A stretch of DNA of 35,108 bases from an uncultured Clostridia bacterium. Lineage in GTDB: Bacteria > Bacillota > Clostridia > Christensenellales > Aristaeellaceae. The notes under the pieces were generated by a model. It was not told the origin of the DNA and ran no database searches. It was given only the letters and a program-made list of their open reading frames with translations. The DNA is taken from contig CAMVAJ010000023.1 in NCBI GenBank assembly GCA_947165425.1, positions 1 to 35,108 on the forward strand, written 5' to 3'. The position numbers and the translations under genes are program-made. Each line of letters opens with the position of its first letter. Position 1 is the stretch's first letter. Positions 8,571 through 16,078 of this stretch are shown here, piece by piece.

Positions 8571-9872
8571 ATGGCACTGCACGTCATGGAGGAGGCCAAC
8601 CGCTGTCTGGGCTGCAAGAAGCCCCGCTGCCAGGAGGGCTGCCCGATCCACACCAATATTCCCGAGGTCATCCGGCTTCTGAAGGCCGGCCGGCTCAACG
8701 AGGCCGGCTGGATGCTTTTTGAAAACAACCCGCTGACCACGGTCTGCGCCCTGGTGTGCAACCATGAGGGCCAGTGCGAGGGGCACTGCGTGCGGGGCAT
8801 CAAGGACGCGCCCGTCCACTTCTCGGTCATCGAGAGCTACATCTCCTCCACCTACGCCAACCAGATGGTGAAGGGCCCCGCCCCCAGCAACGGGCGCAAG
8901 GCCGCCGTCATCGGCGCCGGCCCCGCCGGCATCACCGTCGCCATCATCCTGGCCCGCTACGGCTACCAGATGACGATCTTCGACAGCCGGGACAAGATCG
9001 GCGGCGTGCTGCGCTACGGCATCCCCGACTTCCGCCTGCCGGACTCGGTGCTGGACGACCTGGCCTACCGCCACCTGGAGCTCAAGGGCATCCAGTTCCG
9101 CCCGAACACCTATATTGGGAGCGCCGTCACCATCGACGACCTCTTCCGCGACGGCTATCAGAGCGTCTTCGTGGGCGCGGGCCTGTGGAAGCCGCGCAAG
9201 CTCAACATCCGCGGCGAGAGCCTGGGCCACGTGACCTACGCCATCAACTATCTGGCCAGCCCCAAGGCCTTCCGCCTCGGGGAGCGCATCATGGTCATCG
9301 GCACGGGCAACAGCGCCATGGACTGCGCCCGCACGGCGATCCGCCACGGCGCGCGCTTCGTCACCTGCGTCAACCTGACCGACAAGCTCACCGCCAGCCA
9401 GTACGAGTCCAGCTACGCCAAGCTCGAGGGCGTGGACTTCATCTATAACAAGTGCACCCTCGAGATCCGCGAGGATGGCGTGATCCTCGCCGACAGCCAG
9501 GTCGGGGAGGACGGGCGGATCTCCCCGATCCCCGGCACGGAGAAGCTCTACCCCTGCACCGGCGTCATCATCGCCGTCAGCCAGGGCGCGGAGAGCAATC
9601 TGGTCACCACCACCCGGGACATTGACACCAGCAAGAGCGGCCTGCTCACCGTGGACGCCGACGGCCACACCAGCCGCCCCGGCGTGTTCGCCGCGGGCGA
9701 CGCCGCCAGCGGCGCCCGGACCGTGGTGGAGGCGGTCGCCAACAGCAAGCGCGTCGCCGAGGCCATGCACGCCTATATGCAGACCCTGCCCATGCCGGTG
9801 ACCACCGACTATCCCGACGCCCCGGTGGTCGAGGTCCGGGACGCCGCCGCGCAGGCGGAGCAGCTCCTGTAA
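8571..9872 (+). CDS. NAD(P)-dependent flavin oxidoreductase, glutamate synthase small subunit-like
   Basis: A 433-aa protein of the GltD family. The N terminus (1-95) has two cysteine clusters for Fe-S binding: CLGCKKPRCQEGCP at about 13-26 and CALVCNHEGQCEGHC at about 60-74. A first Rossmann motif, VIGAGPAGITVA (about 111-122), binds FAD. A second, VIGTGNSAMDCA, at about 243-254 binds NAD(P)H. The closing RPGVFAAGDAASG belongs to the flavin site. GltD passes electrons from NADPH to the glutamate synthase large subunit, but no GltB-like gene is in the window. It could also be the reductase of another electron-transfer pair (SudA/NfnB-like). The ATG follows GGAGGAG. It starts a three-gene operon. 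Confidence 0.9.
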   Translation: MALHVMEEANRCLGCKKPRCQEGCPIHTNIPEVIRLLKAGRLNEAGWMLFENNPLTTVCALVCNHEGQCEGHCVRGIKDAPVHFSVIESYISSTYANQMVKGPAPSNGRKAAVIGAGPAGITVAIILARYGYQMTIFDSRDKIGGVLRYGIPDFRLPDSVLDDLAYRHLELKGIQFRPNTYIGSAVTIDDLFRDGYQSVFVGAGLWKPRKLNIRGESLGHVTYAINYLASPKAFRLGERIMVIGTGNSAMDCARTAIRHGARFVTCVNLTDKLTASQYESSYAKLEGVDFIYNKCTLEIREDGVILADSQVGEDGRISPIPGTEKLYPCTGVIIAVSQGAESNLVTTTRDIDTSKSGLLTVDADGHTSRPGVFAAGDAASGARTVVEAVANSKRVAEAMHAYMQTLPMPVTTDYPDAPVVEVRDAAAQAEQLL

Positions 9873-9885
9873 GCGAGGGAAGGCT

Positions 9886-10578
9886 ATGAGAACGATCATC
9901 ATCGGGGATGTCCACGGCTGCGCCGACGCGCTGGAGGCGCTGCTGGACAAGGTGCATCCCAGCCGGAAGGACACGCTCGTCCTCCTCGGCGACCTCTTCG
10001 ACCGAGGGCCGGACTCCTGGGAGGTCTTCCGGCAGGTGCAGACCCTCGCCGAGATCCACGGGGAGCGCTTCGTGCTCCTGCGGGGCAACCATGAGGACTA
10101 TCTGCTGCAGGAGAAGCTGACCTTCTCCCAGCGCATGATCTGGGAGCGGGTCGGCCGGAGCGCCACCGTGCGCTCCTTCCGCGCCCACGGCCGCCGCATG
10201 GAGGACGCGGTCCCCTGGCTCCGGGAGCACTGCGTGCTCTTCTGGCAGGGCGGCGGCGTCCAGTGCGTCCACGCGGGCCTGAAGGTGGAGCCGATTGAAG
10301 CCAACGATCTCCGGACGCTGGTGCACGACCACAGCATCGTCCTGGAGAACAAGTACGCCGGACCCATCACGGTCACCGGCCACATCGCCCTGGAGGCCCC
10401 CACCTGGTTCGCCGGGGACGGCATCACCCGCAAGCCCCTGCCGCCCGGGGAGATGCTGGCCCTGCCGCCGCGGGGCGTCATCTGCATCGACAGCGGCTGT
10501 GGCAAGGGCGGACGCCTCACCGCCATGGTGCTGGAGGAGGACCATTTCACCCTCGCCAGCGTCGGCCAGGACGGCTGA
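9886..10578 (+). CDS. PPP-family metallophosphoesterase (Ser/Thr phosphatase or ApaH/PrpE-like)
   Basis: A 230-aa protein with the three signature blocks of the PPP superfamily: GDVHG at residues 7-11, GDLFDRG at about 36-42 and GNHED at about 67-71. These provide the dinuclear metal site. A later GHIALEAP and a C-terminal CIDSGCGKGGRLTA complete the fold as in bacterial PrpE/ApaH-like enzymes. The substrate may be phosphoserine/threonine or dinucleoside polyphosphates; sequence alone does not decide. It starts 13 bases after the GltD-like gene and ends 28 bases before the ABC gene, so it is co-transcribed with both. Confidence 0.88.
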   Translation: MRTIIIGDVHGCADALEALLDKVHPSRKDTLVLLGDLFDRGPDSWEVFRQVQTLAEIHGERFVLLRGNHEDYLLQEKLTFSQRMIWERVGRSATVRSFRAHGRRMEDAVPWLREHCVLFWQGGGVQCVHAGLKVEPIEANDLRTLVHDHSIVLENKYAGPITVTGHIALEAPTWFAGDGITRKPLPPGEMLALPPRGVICIDSGCGKGGRLTAMVLEEDHFTLASVGQDG

Positions 10579-10606
10579 CGCCGGGGCCGGGAGGGGACGG
10601 AGAAGC

Positions 10607-12295
10607 ATGGACAGTATCAAAAAGGCGCGGTCGATTTTCACCTCCTCCGCGCTGCGGACCATCGCGGGGTGGAGCAAGCCGGTTCACACCTCCCTTTTGC
10701 TGATCTCGCTGATCGGGGTGGCCGGGTCCCTCCTCTCCCTCGGCGTGACCCTCGTCACCCGGGCACTGATCGACGGGGCCACCGGCGGCGACGGCGACGC
10801 CCTGTGGAAATACGGCGCGCTGCTGGCGGGCCTGATCGCCGTGGAGCGGCTGCTCTCGGTCTGGGGGGCCTCGCTGCGCAACCGGGCCAACGCCACGCTG
10901 CAGAAGCACATGCAGTCCATGGTCACCGACGCCATCCTCGGCAAGGAGTACGCCGCCCTCAAGAGCTACCACAGCGGCGAGCTGGTCAACCGGGTCTTCT
11001 CGGACGTCTCGGTGGTGAAGCAGGGCGTGCTCACCATGCTCCCCTCCCTGCTGCGGACCGCCGTGTCCTTTATCGGCGCGGCCGTCATCCTGATCACCAT
11101 GGACTGGCGCTTCGTCCCGGTGCTGATCGTCTGCGCCGCCCTGGGGGTGGTGTTCACCGTGGCCTTCCGCGAGCCGATGAAGCGCCGCCACAAGCGGATG
11201 CAGCAGGCAGAGGACGCCCTCCACGCCTCCACCCAGGAGACGCTGGAGAACATCCGGGTGGTGAAGGCCTCCGTCTCGGAGGGACGGGCGATGGACGCCA
11301 TGGACACCCGCCGGGACCGGCTCTCCGCGGAGCAGCTCCGCAACGGCCGGCTCTCGATCCTGATGAACAACGGCATGGGCGTCATGTTCGATCTCTCCTG
11401 GCTGGTGTGCAACCTCTGGGGCTGCGTCAAGATCTACCAGGGCAGCTTCACCTACGGCTCCCTCGCCGCCCTCATCCAGCTGGTGGGCCGCATCCAGGCG
11501 CCCATCGCCAACGCGGTCAGCCTGGTCTCCCAGGCCTACGGCGTGATCGCCTCGGCCGAGCGCCTGCAGGAGGTCATCGGCCTGCCGGACGAAAAGCAGG
11601 GCGAGACGCTGACCCGCTTCGACCAGATCCGGCTGGAGAACGTCGGCTTCCAGTATGACGACGGGACAGACGACGTGCTTCTGGACGTGAACGCCACGAT
11701 CCGCCGGGGCGACTTCGTGGCCCTGACGGGGATCTCCGGCGGCGGCAAGACCAGCCTCTTCCAGCTGCTGCTGGGCATCTACCGGCCCACCTCGGGCCAG
11801 GTCTCCTTCGTGGACGGGGAGAAGACGGTGCCCGCCTGCCGCGGGACCCGCGCCCTCTTCGCCTACGTGCCCCAGGGCAACACCCTCATGTCCGGCACCC
11901 TGCGGGAGAACCTGACCATGTTCACTGACGCGGCGACCGAGGAGGAGCTGCGCCGGGCCATCAAGGCCGCCTGCCTGGAGGACCTGGTGGCGGAGGTGGG
12001 GCTGGAGACGCGCCTGGGCGAGCGGGGCGTCGGCCTCTCCGAGGGGCAGGCCCAGCGGGTCGCCATCGCCCGGGCCCTCCTGTCCGGCGCGCCGATCCTG
12101 CTGCTGGACGAGTCCACCAGCGCCCTGGACGAGGCCACCGAGGCGGCGCTCCTGCGGAACATCGCCACCCTGCGGGACAAGACCGTGCTCATCGTGACCC
12201 ACCGGCGGGCTGCGCTCGCCATCTGCGACTATACGCTCCGCATCGAGGACGGCCGCCTGAGCCGGCTTGCGGAAAGTCAGGCCGCTGTGACATAA
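10607..12295 (+). CDS. ABC exporter half-transporter, fused permease and ATPase
   Basis: A 562-aa type IV ABC exporter. The membrane domain (about 20-325) carries six helices. The ATPase (about 340-555) has Walker A GISGGGKT at 375-382 with K381, signature LSEGQ at 477-481, Walker B LLLDES with D501/E502 and an H-loop in IVTHR. LSEGQ instead of LSGGQ is a tolerated variant. I chose ATG at 10607, which follows a GGGAGGGGACGGAG site; an open frame extends upstream but only overlaps the phosphatase gene in another frame. Only one half-transporter is present, so a homodimer is expected. The substrate is unknown (lipid, peptide or drug). It is the last gene of the three-gene unit. Confidence 0.9.
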   Translation: MDSIKKARSIFTSSALRTIAGWSKPVHTSLLLISLIGVAGSLLSLGVTLVTRALIDGATGGDGDALWKYGALLAGLIAVERLLSVWGASLRNRANATLQKHMQSMVTDAILGKEYAALKSYHSGELVNRVFSDVSVVKQGVLTMLPSLLRTAVSFIGAAVILITMDWRFVPVLIVCAALGVVFTVAFREPMKRRHKRMQQAEDALHASTQETLENIRVVKASVSEGRAMDAMDTRRDRLSAEQLRNGRLSILMNNGMGVMFDLSWLVCNLWGCVKIYQGSFTYGSLAALIQLVGRIQAPIANAVSLVSQAYGVIASAERLQEVIGLPDEKQGETLTRFDQIRLENVGFQYDDGTDDVLLDVNATIRRGDFVALTGISGGGKTSLFQLLLGIYRPTSGQVSFVDGEKTVPACRGTRALFAYVPQGNTLMSGTLRENLTMFTDAATEEELRRAIKAACLEDLVAEVGLETRLGERGVGLSEGQAQRVAIARALLSGAPILLLDESTSALDEATEAALLRNIATLRDKTVLIVTHRRAALAICDYTLRIEDGRLSRLAESQAAVT

Positions 12296-12354
12296 TCCTC
12301 TCCGACAGAAATCCCCCTTTTGACGTACTCTCCCGCGCCTGCTGAAGGGAGCGC

Positions 12355-14538
12355 ATGCACTTGAAAAAAATCCGAAATCTTGTCATCGGCGGCATCGAGA
12401 ACAAGGTCTTCAACCTGATCCTGATCACCGTCATCCTGCTGACCGCCGCCTTTATAGGCGCCTCGATCTATCAGTCCAATCTGCTCACCGAGCTGATCGC
12501 GGAGACCAACACCCGGCAGCAGGCGACCATCACCGAGACCACCAACCAGGTCATCCAGACCGCCGTCGAGCAGTCCATGGGCAGCAGCACCGACCTGCAG
12601 GCCCAGCTGACCGAGGAGATGTTTCAGAACCAGAAGACCCGGGTCCAGATGATGGCCGAGTACGCCACGAAGCTCTTCGCCGACCCGCGGAGCGTCCAGC
12701 CGGGCGACGTCGCGCCCCCCGACGCCGCGATGGACGGCCAGCTCTCGGCCCACGTCCTGTACGCGGAGGGCGCGGATCCGGCGGATCCCGCTCTGGCCGA
12801 GTCCCTGGGGCTGATCGCGAACATGGCGGACATGATGCGCACCCTCTGCGAGGCCTACGGCACCGACAACGCCTACATCACCCTGCCGGAGGGCGCGACC
12901 CTGTCCGTGGACAAGGCCTCGGGCAGCTGGTGCCGCGCCGACGGCCAGCCTATCCCCTTCGACGGCGCCAGCCGCTTCTGGTATCAGAGCGCCGCCGAGG
13001 CCGGCGGGCTCTGGTTCAGCGAGGTGGAGATTGACCAGGGCACCCAGCTGCCCTGCGTCACCTGCGCCATGCCCGTCTACGGGCCGGACGGCGCGCTGCG
13101 GGCCGTCGTCGGCAGCGACCTGTTCATCGACGGCATGCAGCGGGCCATCGCGGATTCCGTCAGCAAAGGCGGCTATCTCGCCGTCGTCAACGCCAACGGA
13201 CACGTTCTGCTATCCCCCGCCGAGGACAATCTGCTGCAGGCGGTCTCCGCCGGCAACGCCGATCTGCGCAAATCCGGAAACACGGCCCTGGCCGAGCTCA
13301 TCACCGACGCGCTCAAGGGCGAGACCGACGTGCGCCAGGTCCAGCTCGGCGGCCGCGCGGTCTACATGGCCGGCGCGCCGATGCGCACCGTCGGCTGGGC
13401 GCTGATCGCCGCCTACGGCCGGGAGGAGACCGAGCGCCCGGCGGAGACGCTCCGCGGCCAGCTCGACGAGATCAACGCCGAGGCCACCGGCGTCTACCGC
13501 GAGAAGCTCCGCACGGCCAAAAACTGGCAGCTCGGCGTCACGATCTTCCTGGTCCTGCTGGTGCTCGCCTTCTCGCTGATCCTGGGCAAGCGCATCGTCA
13601 AGCCGCTCAACACGATCACGAAAAAAATCTCCGAGATCCGGGAGGGGAACCTGGAGTTCCAGATGGACGACGCCTACCGCACGGGCGACGAGATCGAGGT
13701 GCTAGCGGAGTCCTTCGCGGACATCTCCCACAAGACCGTGCTCTACGTGGACCGCGTCCGGGAGGTCACGGCGGAGAAGGAGCGCATCGGCACCGAGCTG
13801 TCGATGGCCACCCGCATCCAGGAGAGCATGCTCCCCCACGTCTTCCCGGCCTATCCGGACCGCCGGGAGTTCGACCTGTTCGCCGCCATGGACCCGGCGC
13901 GGGAGGTCGGCGGCGACTTCTACGATTTCTTCCTGATCGACGACGACCACCTGTGCCTGGTCATGGCGGACGTCAGCGGCAAGGGCGTCCCCGGCGCGCT
14001 GTTTATGATGATCTCCAAGGTGATCCTGCAGAGCTGTGCCATGCTCGGCAAGAGCGCCGCGGAGATCCTCGAGAAGACCAACGAGGCCCTCTGCCGCAAC
14101 GACGAGGTGCAGATGTTCGTCACCGTCTGGCTCGGCATCCTCGAGATCAGCACGGGCAAGCTGACGGCGGCCAACGCCGGCCACGAGTATCCGGTGCTCT
14201 GCCGCAAGGAGGACAACCGCTTCACCCTCTTCAAGGACAAGCACGGCTTCGTCATCGGCGGCATGGAGGGCACCAAATACCGGCAGTACGAGCTCCAGCT
14301 CCACCGGGGCGACAAGCTCTTCGTCTACACCGACGGCGTGCCGGAGGCCACCGACAGCCGCGAGCAGCTTTTCGGCATCGACCGGATGCTGGACGCCCTC
14401 AACACCGACCCCTCCGCCAGCCCCCAGCAGGTGCTCCGGAATGTCCGCGCCGCGGTGGACGGCTTCGTCGGCTCGGCGGAGCAGTTCGACGACCTGACCA
14501 TGCTCTGCCTGGAGTACAAGGGCGTCCCGGACGCCTGA
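12355..14538 (+). CDS. Cache-HAMP-SpoIIE (PP2C-type) protein phosphatase
   Basis: A 727-aa transmembrane sensor phosphatase. Membrane helices at about 20-42 and 392-414 enclose an extracytoplasmic sensor of about 350 residues that resembles a double Cache domain (SGSWCRADG and AMPVYGPDGALRAVVGSDLFI segments). A HAMP linker (about 415-470) and a short coiled coil lead to the SpoIIE/PP2C domain (about 490-725), with ATRIQESMLP, EVGGDFYDF, MADVSGKGVPGALFM and YTDGVPEA. These Asp residues bind the catalytic Mn/Mg. Such proteins dephosphorylate anti-sigma-factor antagonists (RsbU-like). No antagonist or switch kinase gene lies in the window. The ATG at 12355 has a close AAGGGAG; the TTG at 12361 is a possible alternative. 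Confidence 0.9.
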   Translation: MHLKKIRNLVIGGIENKVFNLILITVILLTAAFIGASIYQSNLLTELIAETNTRQQATITETTNQVIQTAVEQSMGSSTDLQAQLTEEMFQNQKTRVQMMAEYATKLFADPRSVQPGDVAPPDAAMDGQLSAHVLYAEGADPADPALAESLGLIANMADMMRTLCEAYGTDNAYITLPEGATLSVDKASGSWCRADGQPIPFDGASRFWYQSAAEAGGLWFSEVEIDQGTQLPCVTCAMPVYGPDGALRAVVGSDLFIDGMQRAIADSVSKGGYLAVVNANGHVLLSPAEDNLLQAVSAGNADLRKSGNTALAELITDALKGETDVRQVQLGGRAVYMAGAPMRTVGWALIAAYGREETERPAETLRGQLDEINAEATGVYREKLRTAKNWQLGVTIFLVLLVLAFSLILGKRIVKPLNTITKKISEIREGNLEFQMDDAYRTGDEIEVLAESFADISHKTVLYVDRVREVTAEKERIGTELSMATRIQESMLPHVFPAYPDRREFDLFAAMDPAREVGGDFYDFFLIDDDHLCLVMADVSGKGVPGALFMMISKVILQSCAMLGKSAAEILEKTNEALCRNDEVQMFVTVWLGILEISTGKLTAANAGHEYPVLCRKEDNRFTLFKDKHGFVIGGMEGTKYRQYELQLHRGDKLFVYTDGVPEATDSREQLFGIDRMLDALNTDPSASPQQVLRNVRAAVDGFVGSAEQFDDLTMLCLEYKGVPDA

Positions 14539-14553
14539 CCCCCTTTCGTCTCC

Positions 14554-14579
14554 CGCCGCCCCCGCCGGGGCGGCGTTTT
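14554..14579 (+). terminator. Rho-independent terminator after the SpoIIE-type gene
   Basis: CGCCGCCCC and GGGGCGGCG form a perfect nine-pair stem around a short loop, followed by TTTT. It begins 15 bases after the stop codon. Confidence 0.8.
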
Positions 14580-14617
14580 GCTTGCGCGGAGAAAATGTAA
14601 ACTCCCGGCGCAGACGC

Positions 14618-14645
14618 TTGACAAACGCCGCGCGTTGAAGATAAT
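14618..14645 (+). promoter_or_regulatory. Consensus promoter of the TPR-protein gene
   Basis: Perfect -35 TTGACA (14618-14623) with a GATAAT -10 (14640-14645) at 16 bases. Overlapping TAATAA alternatives give 17-18 base spacing. It follows directly on the terminator at 14554-14579 and predicts a leader of about 110 bases. Confidence 0.7.
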
Positions 14646-14675
14646 AATAAGATGTATGAGTATGTTCCGTATCCG

Positions 14676-14744
14676 CCCCTATTCGACATGCCAAGGGGCG
14701 AGGCAGCCCGTATCAAACGTTGAGAACCGTTGGCTATGCCAACG
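14676..14744 (+). promoter_or_regulatory. Structured 5' leader of the TPR-protein mRNA, unknown class
   Basis: The untranslated leader contains GCCCCT and AGGGGC arms around 12 bases, and then CGTTGGC-TAT-GCCAACG (14728-14744), a perfect seven-pair stem that ends seven bases before the GGAGGAA ribosome binding site. The second stem could also compete with the upstream AACGTTGAG segment for pairing. I do not recognise a named riboswitch. Confidence 0.4.
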
Positions 14745-14764
14745 CCGGATGGAGGAAATAAACC

Positions 14765-15961
14765 ATGAAGCACTCCTTTTTCAAGCGCATTCTGACGGCG
14801 GTGCTGGCCGTGGCGCTGCTGCTGGCCGCGGCGCCCGCGCTGGCGGAGAATCCCGCGGTGGACGCGGCGGTCCAGCAGCAGAAGCTGGACGCCATCTACA
14901 CCCTCGCGCTGAACGCGATCAACAAGGAGGACTACGCCACCGCGCGCAAGTACCTCAACATCAGCTTCGTCTACTGCGACCGGGAGACCAACCCCGTCAT
15001 GTACGCGGATCTGCTGCTCAAGCAGGCCTGCCTGGACGTGATCGAGGGGGAGAACGACCTCGCGCTGCTGGGCCTGGACGCCGCGCTGGCGGTTCAGCCC
15101 GATCTAGCGGACGCCTACCTCGTCCGCACCCAGATCTACACCGCGCAGGGGGACTTCACCCGGGCGGTGGAGAACCTGGAGAAGTATGTCGAGCTGACCC
15201 AGGACACCGCCATGTATGAGACCATCGCCCAGCTCCACGACGCCAACGGCGACGCGGAGGCGGCCCAGGCGGCCTACGACAAGTTCGTGGCCGGGGCCGG
15301 CGCCGATTCCCAGGAGGCGGGCTTCCAGTCCGGCCTGTACCGGATGGAGAATGGCCGCTACGAGGAGGCCATCGAGACCTTCACCGCCTACACGGAGGAC
15401 GAGGTCTACGCCGCGGGCGCCTGGTACAACATCGGCATCAGCCGCATGAACCTGGGCCAGTACGAGGAGGCGGTGGCCGCCTTCAACGACTGCGAGGCGA
15501 AGGGCGGCTCCTTCAGCGGCCTGTACTACAACCGCGGCATCTGCTCCCTGATGATCAGCCAGTGGGAGAGCGCCGCCGCCGACTTTGAGAAGTCCGTGGC
15601 CACCGAGCCCTTCGTGGACGACGCGCGCTACAACCTCGCCATCTGCCAGATGCAGACCGGCGCCTACGAGCAGGCGGTCGCCTCCTTCACCACCCTGATC
15701 GGGGACGGAGAGGACGCGGCGGAGAAGGCGGAGACAGCGGAGACCGAGCGCCAGGTCAACGACGCGGCCTACTACTTCCGCGCGGTCTGCAACGCCGCCC
15801 TCGGCAATCTGGAGGCGGCGATTCAGGACTACACGACCTGCATCGACCACGGCTACGAGCTGGCCCAGACCTACTATCAGCGCGCCCAGGTGTACGCCGC
15901 CATGGGCGACACCGAGAAGCAGACCAGCGACCTGGAGAACTCCCTGAAGGCGACGGACTGA
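14765..15961 (+). CDS. Secreted tetratricopeptide-repeat protein
   Basis: A 398-aa protein. Residues 1-27 are a clear Sec signal peptide (KHSFFKR, hydrophobic core, cleavage after ALA). There is no lipobox cysteine, so it is probably released. The mature part is almost entirely TPR helices, with repeats such as the NLEKYVELTQ, GRYEEAIETFTAY, GQYEEAVAAFNDC, WESAAADFEKSV and GAYEQAVASFTTL units. Eight to ten repeats are likely. TPR proteins are protein-binding scaffolds; the partner is unknown. The start follows GGAGGAA with seven bases. It has its own consensus promoter and leader and precedes the peptidase gene by 117 bases. Confidence 0.88.
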   Translation: MKHSFFKRILTAVLAVALLLAAAPALAENPAVDAAVQQQKLDAIYTLALNAINKEDYATARKYLNISFVYCDRETNPVMYADLLLKQACLDVIEGENDLALLGLDAALAVQPDLADAYLVRTQIYTAQGDFTRAVENLEKYVELTQDTAMYETIAQLHDANGDAEAAQAAYDKFVAGAGADSQEAGFQSGLYRMENGRYEEAIETFTAYTEDEVYAAGAWYNIGISRMNLGQYEEAVAAFNDCEAKGGSFSGLYYNRGICSLMISQWESAAADFEKSVATEPFVDDARYNLAICQMQTGAYEQAVASFTTLIGDGEDAAEKAETAETERQVNDAAYYFRAVCNAALGNLEAAIQDYTTCIDHGYELAQTYYQRAQVYAAMGDTEKQTSDLENSLKATD

Positions 15962-15991
15962 GCCCGTCCGCCGGCAGACTAAAACAACAAA

Positions 15992-16014
15992 TAAATAGTC
16001 CGAAGTACTATTTA
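15992..16014. promoter_or_regulatory. Perfect palindrome upstream of the peptidase gene
   Basis: TAAATAGT and ACTATTTA form an exact eight-base inverted repeat around a seven-base centre, in an AT-rich spot of an otherwise GC-rich region. It could be an operator or an RNA hairpin. A second hairpin (GGAAATGC-TTC-GCATTTTC, 16026-16044) follows. There is no T run, so it does not look like a terminator. Confidence 0.4.
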
Positions 16015-16078
16015 GCACCATGAATGGAAATGCTTCGCATTTTCATAATAAAGACAGACAAGACGAGGAGGCGGGCGG

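Noticed and set aside
8317-8577. Possible 86-aa minus-strand gene between the divergent promoters
   Set aside because: No RBS, spans both predicted promoters and has no recognisable pattern.
10295-10606. Upstream extension of the ABC transporter frame
   Set aside because: It only overlaps the phosphatase gene in another frame; the strong RBS before ATG 10607 and the normal exporter length support the shorter form.
14646-14764. Match of the leader to a known riboswitch
   Set aside because: I could not place any known consensus on it, so it is listed as an unnamed structured leader.
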